Shown here in pieces: positions 1 to 8,726 of a stretch of DNA of 35,284 nucleotides (its first letter is position 1; each line of letters opens with the position of its first letter). A program made the position numbers and the translations under genes. The stretch lies in contig JBCCSZ010000033.1 in NCBI GenBank assembly GCA_039199225.1, positions 1 through 35,284 of the forward strand, written 5' to 3'. This DNA is from JBCCSZ01 sp039199225. GTDB lineage: Bacteria; Bacteroidota; Bacteroidia; Chitinophagales; Saprospiraceae. A model generated the notes under the pieces. The model saw nothing but the letters and a program-made list of their open reading frames with translations. It was not told the DNA's origin and made no database searches.

Positions 1-1
1 C

Positions 2-2155
2 AAAGACCCCATATTTTCTGGCAAGGGTTTGAGCGCTTGTCAAGATGGCTTTATTTACATCGGACAGAAGAATGGGTATTACCGCTTTTCACCAGATAGT
101 TTATCCAAAAATCAGGAACCACCAGCCTTGGCTTTTACCTATTTCAACATCTTTGAAAAGCCAACCAAATTTGAACAAAACCTCAACTTTCTGTCGACCA
201 TCGAGTTGGACTACCAGCAGAATTTTTTCACCATCGGTTTTGCAGCACTGAATTTTACCCAGGCAGAAAAAAACAGCTATGCCTACAAGTTGGAAGGCTA
301 CGATGCCGATTGGATTTATCCAATGGACAACCGCAACTTTGCCACCTACACCAAGGTACCACCCGGCGATTACACCTTTAAAGTCAAAGCAGCCAACAAT
401 GAATACATTTGGACTGAGGAGGATATTCAACTGAACCTCCACATCTCCTCTCCACCCTGGCAAAGCTGGTGGGCGTATTTACTGTATGCACTCACCATCG
501 GCAGCAGCCTGTATTTTTTCTATCGGTTCAACTTAAATCGAAAACTCGAACAACAAGAAGCCAAGCGGGTCAAGGAACTCAATCAGCTCAAAACCAAGCT
601 GTACAACAACATCACCCATGAGTTTCGGACACCCATCACGCTGATACTCGGCTTCATCGACCGCGCCATGCAATCCAGGCGTCCCTTGCAAGAGGAAGAG
701 CTCGAAATGATGAAAAGCAACAGCCATCAATTGCTGCAACTCATCAATCAAATGCTCGACCTTGGAAAAGTGGATGCGGGTAGAATGGAAATAAAACGGG
801 TACAAGCCAACATTACAGAATTCCTTCAGTACCTGACCAACTCTTTTAAAAGTCTGGCCTTACAAAAGGAAATTGTACTGTCTTTTCAATCGCCTCAAGA
901 GCCCATAGCAGGTGCCATCGACAAAGAAAAGTTACTCATCATTTTGTCCAACCTGCTGTCCAACGCACTGAAGTTCACAGCCCGGCAAGGACATATTTCC
1001 CTGAACTTGCAAGCGACCGGAGGCCCCAATCCTTTTTATTGCATTCAAATAAAAGATACTGGCAGCGGCATTGCTCCCGAAGAACTGCCCAACATCTTTG
1101 ATCGCTTTTATCAATCCAAGGACGAAGCGCCACGGCCCGCCGGAACAGGCATCGGACTGTCGCTGGTCAAAGAGCTGGTCGACTTATTGGACGGTCGCAT
1201 CAAGGTCGAAAGCGAAGTTGGAAAAGGTACCCAATTCACCATCGAACTTCCGCTCCTACAGCAAGCCGAGCCTGCCGAACAACCAGCTCAAAAATCTGCC
1301 ATCTCCGTTCCCGTTTTGTCTTCTACCGAAAACAGTATCCAACAGAGCGCCGCACCTGGCTTAGAGGCTGTCCACGAACAAAAGCCACTTTTACTCCTGG
1401 TGGAAGACCATCCCGATTTGATCCAGTACATCGCAGCTGGCTTGGAGGCTTCCTACCGACTGGCCTTCGCGCAAGATGGCCTGACAGGTTTGCAAAAAAC
1501 CTTCGAGCTGATGCCCGACCTCATTGTCTCCGATGTGATGATGCCAGAATTGGATGGCCTAAGTATGTGTCAACAATTGAAACAAGATGCCCGAAGCAGC
1601 CACATCCCAATCGTCCTGCTAACAGCACGTTCGGGACAAGCTTCCAAACTGGAAGGGCTCAAGGAAGGAGCCGATGTGTATCTGACCAAACCATTCCACG
1701 ACGAAGAGCTGCGCCTCCACATTCGCAACCTACTCGAACAACAAAAAAGATCGCACAACTACTTCCGTCAGCAAGCGGGCCTGCCGTCCTCAGATGTTGC
1801 CAACAAACAGAGCGACTTCCCTAGTAAAGAGTCCGTTTTTCTTCAGGAACTCAAGCAAATGGTTCACGACAAATTGGATGATCCCAACATGAATGTAGCC
1901 ACCCTCAGCAAGTTGATGGGCCTGAGCCACACCCAATTGCATCGAAAACTGGTCGCCCTCACGGGCCTACCGCCTGTCAAATACATTCGTTCGCTCCGCC
2001 TAGAACAAGCCAAGCTGTTGCTGAAGGACCCTTCCAAAAATATCTCGGATGTCGCCTATGCCACCGGCTTTAGCGATCCTGCTTACTTCTCCCGGATTTT
2101 TAAAAAGGAAACGGGACAGGCGCCTTCGGCTTATCGGGGGTTTGGGGATCGGTGA
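2..2155 (+). CDS. Hybrid two-component regulator (HTCS), 5' truncated by window edge
   Basis: One-protein signalling system: periplasmic sensor, histidine kinase, receiver and DNA-binding domain. The frame is open from base 2, so the true start and most of the N-terminal propeller lie outside the window; the TTG at 29 is not a real start. Counting from codon 29: end of a Reg_prop-type propeller (about 1-30), Y_Y_Y domain (60-140), one membrane helix (about 148-166), HisKA with phospho-His in the HEFRTP motif (H197), HATPase with N box (SNALKF, N312), DTGSG (343) and GTGIGL (372), receiver with phospho-acceptor D502 (SDVMMP) and K554, then an AraC-type double HTH (about 605-702). Such proteins usually control SusC/SusD polysaccharide loci, and one lies 6 kb away, but it is separated by a sigma/anti-sigma pair, so the link is inference. 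The last codons (YRGFGDR, stop) run into a G/T-rich repeat, which seems to supply the stop codon. Confidence 0.95.
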   Translation, partial: KDPIFSGKGLSACQDGFIYIGQKNGYYRFSPDSLSKNQEPPALAFTYFNIFEKPTKFEQNLNFLSTIELDYQQNFFTIGFAALNFTQAEKNSYAYKLEGYDADWIYPMDNRNFATYTKVPPGDYTFKVKAANNEYIWTEEDIQLNLHISSPPWQSWWAYLLYALTIGSSLYFFYRFNLNRKLEQQEAKRVKELNQLKTKLYNNITHEFRTPITLILGFIDRAMQSRRPLQEEELEMMKSNSHQLLQLINQMLDLGKVDAGRMEIKRVQANITEFLQYLTNSFKSLALQKEIVLSFQSPQEPIAGAIDKEKLLIILSNLLSNALKFTARQGHISLNLQATGGPNPFYCIQIKDTGSGIAPEELPNIFDRFYQSKDEAPRPAGTGIGLSLVKELVDLLDGRIKVESEVGKGTQFTIELPLLQQAEPAEQPAQKSAISVPVLSSTENSIQQSAAPGLEAVHEQKPLLLLVEDHPDLIQYIAAGLEASYRLAFAQDGLTGLQKTFELMPDLIVSDVMMPELDGLSMCQQLKQDARSSHIPIVLLTARSGQASKLEGLKEGADVYLTKPFHDEELRLHIRNLLEQQKRSHNYFRQQAGLPSSDVANKQSDFPSKESVFLQELKQMVHDKLDDPNMNVATLSKLMGLSHTQLHRKLVALTGLPPVKYIRSLRLEQAKLLLKDPSKNISDVAYATGFSDPAYFSRIFKKETGQAPSAYRGFGDR

Positions 2156-2247
2156 TCGGGGGTCAGTGATTGGGTGGTTTGGGGATCGGTGATTTGGGGA
2201 TTTGGTGGTTTTGTGATTGGGTGATCGGTGGTTTTTGATTGGGGATT
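2136..2247. repeat. G/T-rich degenerate repeat at convergent gene junction
   Basis: About 110 bp in which the plus strand is almost only G and T, made of variants of GGGGATCGGTGAT / GTGATTGGG. The 16-mer TTTGGGGATCGGTGAT occurs exactly twice, at 2141-2156 and 2178-2193. It covers the last codons and stop of the HTCS gene and reaches the stop codon of the convergent minus-strand gene at 2247. Several GGGG/GGG runs on one strand could allow a long-loop G-quadruplex. No other copy was seen in the window. Confidence 0.75.
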
Positions 2248-3758
2248 TATCGCTCTTGTAATCGGTAATTTACTTGTAGGCTTAGTTCGAAAGGGTCCTC
2301 TACTGTGAGTCCGGTGATGGAAGGGAAAGTGAGGTGATAGGAAGCTCGCGCACCGACATCAAAGCGACGATTCACGCGAAACCTCAGACCAGCCTCTGGT
2401 GCAAGACTGATGAACCTAAAGCCCGAGGTCCCCTTGAAGGAATTTTCCTCATTGATTTCGTTGAACCTCGAAGTAGTGCGAGCGTATCTTTCGTAAGAAT
2501 TGTACAAATCGAACATACTGCCCAGGCTGATAAACGGGATGAAACGCCCTTCCGAATTGAACATGTATTGAAGACGCAAATCCCATGAAAAACCATAAGC
2601 TTTGTATTTCGAGTCAACCATAATTGAATTATTCAGAGAAGCATCCGGAGAAAAAAGATAATCCGTCTTCACTTGAGAATAATAGATATTGGAATTGACA
2701 TGCCATTTGCTGCTTAACCATTTGCCAATGCCCAGACCGATGGCTCCCAAGTGAAACTTTTTTTTCTCTTGACTCACAAAGCCATTGTAATAAAGATTGA
2801 AAACTCTGTTGTCGGAAGTTTCAAACCGCGTAAAGGGCAGCGCAGATCCGATGGGTTCTCCACTGAATTGGCCTCTAGTGCTACCAACATCAATAATATC
2901 GGGAGAAAAGCGCAGTGAGACTTCCCAGCCTTTGGTAAATGAACTTTCTTCATTGATAGGCTGCTGTAATTGGATGGCGTTGGACAGTCCACTGGCTATA
3001 CCAGCGCCATACGGTTGATCGGGCGAACCGCCGATTCTGGGTTTCACGGACTGCGGCATTTGCTTGGCCACAGAAGGTGGACTTGCCTTTTTCGCTGTTG
3101 GCTGAAGGGAGGTATTGACTGGCTGGGGAGGTACTGACTGTTTGCTAATCACTGGATCGCTAGAGGCTGTCGCTATGGCATCCGCCTGCTGATTGGTCGT
3201 TGCCTTGGGTACGGGGCCTGCTATCGCCCTATTGGGTTCAATGGCAGGAGTATTTTGGGGAATTTCAACTGTCGAACCCGAGGCCGTGGCTACTGCCCGA
3301 CGAGGCATTGCTTCGGATAAATTACTGCTCCGTTGTGTAGGAACTGCTTCTGTAGGTATACTGGCAGGACCAGGCATCGTTGAGGGTTCTTCCTCTTCGC
3401 TTTCTGCTCGTTTGCCCCGGCTGGATATGCGCTGGGCTTCGACAAGCGCTTCGGCTTGCATGGCCTTTTGGGTGCGTACTTTTACAATCGGCGCCTTTTC
3501 GGATTCTTCATCTGTCACAGACTGTTGCTTGAACAGGCTTGTCAGGATGGTTTCTTGATTTTGAGACCAAATCCAGCCCATGCTGATGGCCAATACGACG
3601 AAGGCACTCCCCCAGAGCCAAAACGGCCAGGGACGCCTTCTTTCAGATTCCCCTAAGCGGGCCTCCATATCTTCCCATGCCATTTCATTGAATGGAAATT
3701 GCCGGTCGGTTCGGCCGCTGCGCTTGAATAAATCGTCTGAATTATATGGATCGTTCAT
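2247..3758 (-). CDS. Dual-membrane-spanning anti-sigma-like protein (cytoplasmic N-terminus, inner-membrane helix, linker, outer-membrane barrel)
   Basis: 503 residues. Residues 1-42 are charged and soluble, with a short helical segment containing MAWEDMEARL that resembles the N-terminal region of Bacteroidota anti-sigma proteins. One membrane helix lies at about 43-64 (PWPFWLWG...MGWIW). Residues about 66-275 are a Pro/Ala/Ser/Gln-rich, presumably disordered linker. Residues 276-503 form an outer-membrane beta-barrel-like domain of alternating strands. The start is 13 nt after the stop of the ECF sigma gene upstream, so the two are surely co-transcribed. This order matches the dual membrane-spanning anti-sigma (Dma) architecture described in Bacteroides thetaiotaomicron; assignment here is by architecture and context, not by database search. 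The N-terminus would bind the sigma factor while the barrel senses outer-membrane state. There is no FecR domain, so it is not a classical TonB-linked anti-sigma. Confidence 0.8.
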   Translation of the reverse strand: MNDPYNSDDLFKRSGRTDRQFPFNEMAWEDMEARLGESERRRPWPFWLWGSAFVVLAISMGWIWSQNQETILTSLFKQQSVTDEESEKAPIVKVRTQKAMQAEALVEAQRISSRGKRAESEEEEPSTMPGPASIPTEAVPTQRSSNLSEAMPRRAVATASGSTVEIPQNTPAIEPNRAIAGPVPKATTNQQADAIATASSDPVISKQSVPPQPVNTSLQPTAKKASPPSVAKQMPQSVKPRIGGSPDQPYGAGIASGLSNAIQLQQPINEESSFTKGWEVSLRFSPDIIDVGSTRGQFSGEPIGSALPFTRFETSDNRVFNLYYNGFVSQEKKKFHLGAIGLGIGKWLSSKWHVNSNIYYSQVKTDYLFSPDASLNNSIMVDSKYKAYGFSWDLRLQYMFNSEGRFIPFISLGSMFDLYNSYERYARTTSRFNEINEENSFKGTSGFRFISLAPEAGLRFRVNRRFDVGARASYHLTFPSITGLTVEDPFELSLQVNYRLQER

Positions 3759-3771
3759 TTTCGTTAGATTC

Positions 3772-4341
3772 TCAGGAATTAGAAATGTTATCGTCAGAAT
3801 GAAAATAAGGAAGGGCCAACTCCTTTAGTTTTTTACGGGCCTTGGACAAATTGGACTTGGAAGTGCCAACACTGATGTTTAGCATCTTGGCGATCTCAGG
3901 GTGGGTGTATTCTTCCAAGACAAATAAGTTGAAAACCATGCGATAGGCCGGTGTCAGCTTTTGCAACAAAGCCAGCGCATCATCCATAGAAAGATTGTGG
4001 ATAGCTTCATTTTCTACCTCACTGGTAGATGGCAACTCGTCCAAATCCAGTCGGTCGGACCGGAGGTGGTACTTGCGGTAGTAATCGATGGCCGAACGAA
4101 TCAAAATCTTGCGCAGCCAGGATTTGAAAGCAGAACGGTGACTGTATTGATGGATTTTATTAAATGCCTTCAAAAAACCATCGTTCAAGATTTCTTCTGC
4201 CTCCTCCCGGTTGCGAGCGTAATGCAAACAAACGGTCAATCCATAACTGTAGTACCGCCGATACAGCTCCTTCTGACTGGCCCGATGCCGTCGGATACAG
4301 TTGTTGATCAATTGCTTCAATTCTGAGGTGTCTTTGTTCAT
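3772..4341 (-). CDS. ECF-type RNA polymerase sigma factor (sigma-70 family)
   Basis: 189 residues, normal ECF length. Region 2 lies at about 20-92 (Y-rRYYSYGLTVC, then REEAEEILNDGFLKAF and the W-containing FKSWLRKILIRSAID, typical of region 2.3-2.4). Region 4 lies at about 125-178 (LLQKLTPAYRMVFNLFVLEEYTHPEIAKML...GTSKSNLSKARKKLK), a sigma-70 r4 helix-turn-helix. The ATG at 4341 gives a normal N-terminus. The next gene on the same strand starts 13 nt after its stop and encodes the likely anti-sigma partner, so this is a sigma/anti-sigma operon that probably regulates itself and envelope functions. No TAnnTTTG box was found in the 300 bp upstream, consistent with self-dependent transcription, but that is inference. 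Confidence 0.95.
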   Translation of the reverse strand: MNKDTSELKQLINNCIRRHRASQKELYRRYYSYGLTVCLHYARNREEAEEILNDGFLKAFNKIHQYSHRSAFKSWLRKILIRSAIDYYRKYHLRSDRLDLDELPSTSEVENEAIHNLSMDDALALLQKLTPAYRMVFNLFVLEEYTHPEIAKMLNISVGTSKSNLSKARKKLKELALPYFHSDDNISNS

Positions 4342-4648
4342 AAATGCTTACAGAGCTTTACACTTGGTAATGGTGGTTTTACCACAACAGCCGATGGCTT
4401 TCGCCATAGGTACAACTGCTGGGAATTGGACTTCACACAAAAGGTCAGCCAGCTAGACAACAACCATCGATGATCGCTGCGATTTTATTATCCTCAGGAT
4501 TTTTAGGTGTTTGATATGAAAGACGGGCGCTTTTTGACGAAGGGTTGCCCGGAAAGAATAGATTTTGTAAAAAAGTTCCGAATTCCCTTTCACAGAAATT
4601 CGGAACTTTTAGTAAGATACGAAAAATATTGGGGCTAAACAGCTCTAA
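4342..4648. other. Gene-free stretch between SusCD operon end and sigma factor start
   Basis: 307 bp with no credible ORF. It holds the terminator hairpin at 4571-4610 and a short hairpin with 5-bp arms (GTGGT 4373-4377 / ACCAC 4381-4385) about 30 bp upstream of the sigma gene start. No consensus Bacteroidota promoter was recognised for the minus-strand sigma gene. Confidence 0.6.
4571..4610 (-). terminator. Rho-independent terminator of SusC-SusD-PNGase operon
   Basis: Perfect 14-bp stem: AAAAGTTCCGAATT (4571-4584) pairs with AATTCGGAACTTTT (4597-4610) around a 12-nt loop. On the minus strand it is followed by a T-rich run, 38 nt past the stop codon of the 4649-7186 gene. The A/T flanks are roughly symmetrical, so it could also act on plus-strand transcripts. 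Confidence 0.85.
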
Positions 4649-7186
4649 TTACTGACCAACAACTATTTTCTTGAGCGCACCCCGTCCTTCGCGATCTTTC
4701 AAAAGGACAGAATACAAACCAGGATGCTTCAACTGCAGCTGTACAGCATTGCCATTCAGCGCCATTTGCTCCACCAATCTGCCCGTTGCATCATACAAGG
4801 ACAGGCTGTGGGCCTTGAAAGCAGCGTCCCAGCGAATGTTCAAACGGCCATCCGTGGTAGGATTTGGCCACAACTCGATCGCAACGTCCACTGGCTCAAA
4901 CAGGGAAGAAGTCAGATCGTCGCGTACCAAGGTCTTACTAATATTGTCGTTGATGTTTTCATCATTCGGATGGTCTACAGCCGCAAAAACCAAATTGTCA
5001 TCGCCCGCCGTGAAGCCTTTGACCTCTGAAAACTCGTAGGTCATACTAGCCCCAGGAGCCAAGCTGAGCGTAGCAACTTCGCTGACCGCCAGCACCTCAT
5101 TCACATAGTAGCTTACCATTGGATCGGTCAAGGTCTCCGTACCATTGTTGGTGATGAGCATCGATACTTTTTCAAATACGGGATTGCTGGGATCGCCATT
5201 GGTCTGTACCGTCACAGAAGTGGATACCAAATTGTTGTAGTCCTCAAAACGAGTACTACTTTGCTCCACCAGGTAAGACCAAATGCGGTAGTGTGGCTCC
5301 GTATGGTTGCCATCATTATAGCCTGTATTCAACAAGTTGGTATAGTCCTCTAGTACATAATCCAGGGTAGTCGTTCCACCAACTGCCAAGTCAGCCGTCA
5401 GGTCCAAAATAAATGGATTGACCGCTTCGCCGGGACACCAACCTGCTCGAGCAAACTCCCAAGTACCACTTTGGTTGTCACAAGGATTTTGATTGCAATC
5501 CGACTTCCAAAGTCGGTGGTCGGCAATCACTTGACCATTCAGATTCACCGTATGGGTGCGAACAGAAAATTCGGCCGCATTGTCTGTATTGCCTTGTCCA
5601 TGCCCGGTAATCGTCATACGCATGTGTGCAGCTTCCGTATTACTCGCCCGATCAATATCCTGCGCTGGCAAATCATAGCTGACAGCAGGATCGCCATAGA
5701 CTTGATAATTAGTGGTCCAAAGAGGCGTCAATTTCTGAAAAGGCAGCGGATTGTCTCCTCCTATCAACTCCAGGTTTGTGGTGAGCAACCAACCAGACGG
5801 CCCCCAGACCTGGATAAAATTCTTGAACTTAACAGGGCCGGACAAGTAGGTCTTGAAGTCCGTAACATCAACCGTCCAAGGGCCGCAAGCTTTGCGGTAG
5901 GGCGTAATGAAACGAGCAATTTCAAATTCCTCCTCCCCTCTTATGACAGAAATATTGGCGGGCTGATCCCAAGGGTCGCAACCGCCCGAAGGGCAGCTGA
6001 CCTCGATGTGCAGCAATATTTTCTCAAACTGATCCATATCTTCCGGCAACAGCACATCAATGAATTTCGCCTGACCAGCACCTCCAAAGTTGTGTTGTTC
6101 ATTATTGGAAATGTTGATAAAACGATCTTCATCAGGTCGTTGGTAGCGGTAGGAAAAGTTGTCGTTGAGCGAGTTGGCATCGTCGGGATGTTTGGTAGAC
6201 ACGACGACATTGTTCGCATTGCGATCGCTCAGATCAAGGATGCCTTTGAAGGTGTAGACGGCTGATTCGCCAGGCTCTAAGGTTTGATCCATGGTCTCTT
6301 CGATCACTGGCAAGCCATTTACGGCAATGGTCATTGGAATATCGGAAATGGACTCTGAGCCGAAGTTCTGCACATTGGCTACCACCCGAACCGGACGCTT
6401 GTAGGCCGTCCACTCATCTGGCGCGCTAATGCTCACCACACCAACATCCGTAGCAGGGATGGAATATCCTTCTACCCAAGCCGACTCATCCATATTGACA
6501 AAGGAGGCAGAGCTGGACGCATTCGCTTTGTTGCCCGTCATCAGGCCACTGCCTTCGTTCATTGGAAAGTAGGCCACCAAGCCGGCTTCGCTTCCATCAA
6601 AGTCGGTGGTCTGGTTGTCTTTGATTTCTTGAGCCGTACGAGCGACATTCCAAACGCGAATCTCATCCAAGATTCCGTTGAAGACACGGCCAGGGAAACC
6701 AGCAGATTCGCCAATCGCAATGTTTTGACCGCTTGGTGAGTTGGTGCCGCTTTTAGGGCTGCTGGCAATGGGTTCTCCATTGATGTACAGCGTCATGGTA
6801 TTGCCCTGAACAACAGCCGCCACGTGGTACCATTGCTTGGCATTCATAAACGGTGCCGTGACCACCTCGTTCCAGGTATTATTGGCACTCATCACAAAGC
6901 TGAGGGTACCGTTTTTCCCAGCGCGAAAAGCATAGCCAGAATCTGGATTTTGCTTATCGTTGGTCAGGATGCTTCCCTGCCAAGACTCAGGTCGCCATTC
7001 CGTTGCATTGATCCAGGCTTCAACAGTATAATTGTCGCCAATGTCGTAGGCCGAGTTAGCGGCAATGTCTAGTTTGTCATCCGTACCGTCGAAACGGAGG
7101 CCGAAGTTTTGAGCAGAGAGGCTACTTGCCAAACAACTGCACAGCAGTAGAAAAAAGAGGCTTTTTATGTAAATATTTGATTTCAT
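4649..7186 (-). CDS. Secreted LamG / peptide-N-glycosidase F-like protein with T9SS sorting domain
   Basis: 845 residues. Signal peptide 1-25 (cut after SSLSA). LamG/concanavalin-like domain about 28-195 (YTVEAWI..., GILDEIRVWN). A CARDB-like beta domain about 248-345. Peptide-N-glycosidase F N and C domains about 355-640: SCPSGGCDPWDQPAN (398-412) matches the PNGase F segment holding its catalytic Asp (here D404), AAEFSVRTHTV (537-547) matches the segment holding the second catalytic acid (here E539), and RAGWCPGEAV (580-589) is also conserved. The position of the third PNGase F acid (Glu118) appears to be Gln459. A second CARDB-like domain at about 645-755 and a type A T9SS C-terminal domain (ELWPNPTTDGRLNI onward, 771-845) follow. 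Family role: removal of N-glycans from glycoproteins. As last gene of a SusC-SusD operon it probably acts outside the cell on glycoproteins whose products the SusCD pair imports. Enzymatic activity is inferred. Confidence 0.88.
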   Translation of the reverse strand: MKSNIYIKSLFFLLLCSCLASSLSAQNFGLRFDGTDDKLDIAANSAYDIGDNYTVEAWINATEWRPESWQGSILTNDKQNPDSGYAFRAGKNGTLSFVMSANNTWNEVVTAPFMNAKQWYHVAAVVQGNTMTLYINGEPIASSPKSGTNSPSGQNIAIGESAGFPGRVFNGILDEIRVWNVARTAQEIKDNQTTDFDGSEAGLVAYFPMNEGSGLMTGNKANASSSASFVNMDESAWVEGYSIPATDVGVVSISAPDEWTAYKRPVRVVANVQNFGSESISDIPMTIAVNGLPVIEETMDQTLEPGESAVYTFKGILDLSDRNANNVVVSTKHPDDANSLNDNFSYRYQRPDEDRFINISNNEQHNFGGAGQAKFIDVLLPEDMDQFEKILLHIEVSCPSGGCDPWDQPANISVIRGEEEFEIARFITPYRKACGPWTVDVTDFKTYLSGPVKFKNFIQVWGPSGWLLTTNLELIGGDNPLPFQKLTPLWTTNYQVYGDPAVSYDLPAQDIDRASNTEAAHMRMTITGHGQGNTDNAAEFSVRTHTVNLNGQVIADHRLWKSDCNQNPCDNQSGTWEFARAGWCPGEAVNPFILDLTADLAVGGTTTLDYVLEDYTNLLNTGYNDGNHTEPHYRIWSYLVEQSSTRFEDYNNLVSTSVTVQTNGDPSNPVFEKVSMLITNNGTETLTDPMVSYYVNEVLAVSEVATLSLAPGASMTYEFSEVKGFTAGDDNLVFAAVDHPNDENINDNISKTLVRDDLTSSLFEPVDVAIELWPNPTTDGRLNIRWDAAFKAHSLSLYDATGRLVEQMALNGNAVQLQLKHPGLYSVLLKDREGRGALKKIVVGQ

Positions 7187-7221
7187 AAGATGGAGTATTT
7201 AGTAATGGTTCATTTTTAAAA

Positions 7222-8721
7222 TTAGTTGACATCCCACCAGACAGGCGCAGTAATCACATCGCCGCCGGTCAATCGAGCTACAGCTTTGTTGTATTCGGCC
7301 GCATTGTTGACGCTTTCATTGATGGGATAACGCAAGCGGCGGGGGATGTTGCCATCAGATTCCCCTTGGCTCAGCCCAGGAGTCACATCCGGAAACCCAA
7401 TCCTGCGATAGTTGGCGTAGGCTTCAAAGCCATCGAAAAGTAAAGCTACCCACTTTTGTGTATTGATTTGCTCCAACGCCTTGAAGTCTTTAAAAACAAT
7501 TTTTCGTTCTTCCAAGTAATCATCAATGGCTGCATCGCTGATAGCAGGTGCATTGGGATAAAGCGACAAGTGCTGACAAGCTGCTCGAATGCCTTTGTTG
7601 TATGCTTCCTCGGCACTGCCGGTTGCCCAAGTGCGATGGAATGCCTCCGCCTTGAGGAATTCTACCTCAGCATAAGACATATAAATGGTCGGCGAATTGT
7701 AGGCGACCATCACATCTCTGCGCGGCTGAGCAAAGACGTAGTCGTCTCCTCCCGGATCGATGCCATTGGGACGACCAATGTGGTTGCCTTGACCAACCGT
7801 ATTGTCAATAGAGCCGTCTATTCGATAGGTTTCCATCAAGGTCGATTCTCGGGGGTCGTCATTTTCAATGATGAAGTTAACAATCTCGTCACTGTATCGG
7901 AATAGGTGGCCGGTTACACCAAAATCCTGGAAGACCTCACCGATGCCACTGGCGTTGGGACCATCGGTATTGCTACCAGAAAAAGCAACCAATGCGATAT
8001 CTTCGTTGCTTTCCATCACTCCTCGGTTGATGGCATCCTGCACAGTGGAGGCTGCCAATTCAGGATCGACTTCAGATAGGCGCATTCCAACCCGTAGCAA
8101 AACAGAATTGCCAAATTTTTTCCACTTGTCAATATCGCCCTGGTATAAAATATCGGCATCGCCTACCCCTGTCTTCTCTGCACTGAGTGCATCGACAGCA
8201 CTTTTTAGATCGGCAATAAAAGATCGGTAGATCGATTCCTGGGTATCAAAAACCGGTTGGGCGATAACAGCCCCTTGAAAGGCTTCTGCGTACGGAATAT
8301 CGCCATACATATCGGTGAGTCGCTGGAAGAAAAACACTTTGAAGATGGTCGCCATACTGTGAAGATTACTGCCGGCCTCCGTCTTGGATAAGATGTCTCC
8401 CAGGTCCTTCCCGATGCGCAGATAGGAATCGTTCCACCAAGCGCTCAACCAATCTTCGTTGCCTGTAATGTAGCGGTCCACTTCCCATTCGCCCGATAAT
8501 TGCTGCGCCCATTCCGAGCAGTAAATCAAATTGCCACGCCATTGATCGTAGCGCGCACTAGCCCCTCGATTAAGGACATAGGAAAACTGCAGCGTCGGCG
8601 AAACATTGTCCGGCTGAATCGGATTGGTATTGATTTCCTCAAAATCATTGGTACAGGCCGGAAGCAGGCAAAAGGCTGCCACTAGGCCAATCAAAGTCGT
8701 ATAAAGCGATGTGTTCTTCAT
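7222..8721 (-). CDS. SusD/RagB-type outer-membrane lipoprotein (SusD-like_2 type)
   Basis: 499 residues. Lipoprotein signal with lipobox LLPAC (Cys23) followed by TNDFEEINTNP, a typical start for the SusD-like_2 group. The helical body carries family features such as WAQQLSGEW, SYLRIGKDLGDIL, MATIFKVFFFQRLTDMYGDIPYAEAF (about 123-148) and, near the C-terminus, IYMSYAEVEFLKAEAFHRTW, ALLFDGFEAYANYRRIGFP and RRLRYPINE. SusD proteins sit on the SusC channel as a lid and bind the ligand. Its start lies 5 nt after the SusC stop and its stop is 35 nt before the PNGase-like gene. The pairing with a PNGase-like enzyme suggests glycoprotein, glycan or peptide ligands; the sequence does not show which. 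Confidence 0.95.
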   Translation of the reverse strand: MKNTSLYTTLIGLVAAFCLLPACTNDFEEINTNPIQPDNVSPTLQFSYVLNRGASARYDQWRGNLIYCSEWAQQLSGEWEVDRYITGNEDWLSAWWNDSYLRIGKDLGDILSKTEAGSNLHSMATIFKVFFFQRLTDMYGDIPYAEAFQGAVIAQPVFDTQESIYRSFIADLKSAVDALSAEKTGVGDADILYQGDIDKWKKFGNSVLLRVGMRLSEVDPELAASTVQDAINRGVMESNEDIALVAFSGSNTDGPNASGIGEVFQDFGVTGHLFRYSDEIVNFIIENDDPRESTLMETYRIDGSIDNTVGQGNHIGRPNGIDPGGDDYVFAQPRRDVMVAYNSPTIYMSYAEVEFLKAEAFHRTWATGSAEEAYNKGIRAACQHLSLYPNAPAISDAAIDDYLEERKIVFKDFKALEQINTQKWVALLFDGFEAYANYRRIGFPDVTPGLSQGESDGNIPRRLRYPINESVNNAAEYNKAVARLTGGDVITAPVWWDVN

Positions 8722-8726
8722 GTTCG

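Noticed and set aside
2247..3758. FecR-type anti-sigma
   Set aside because: No FecR domain; the C-terminal half is a barrel-like domain after a long linker.
5471..6265. 264-codon plus-strand ORF
   Set aside because: Antisense to the PNGase F-like gene, which has clear domains and a signal peptide; the ORF shows no family features.
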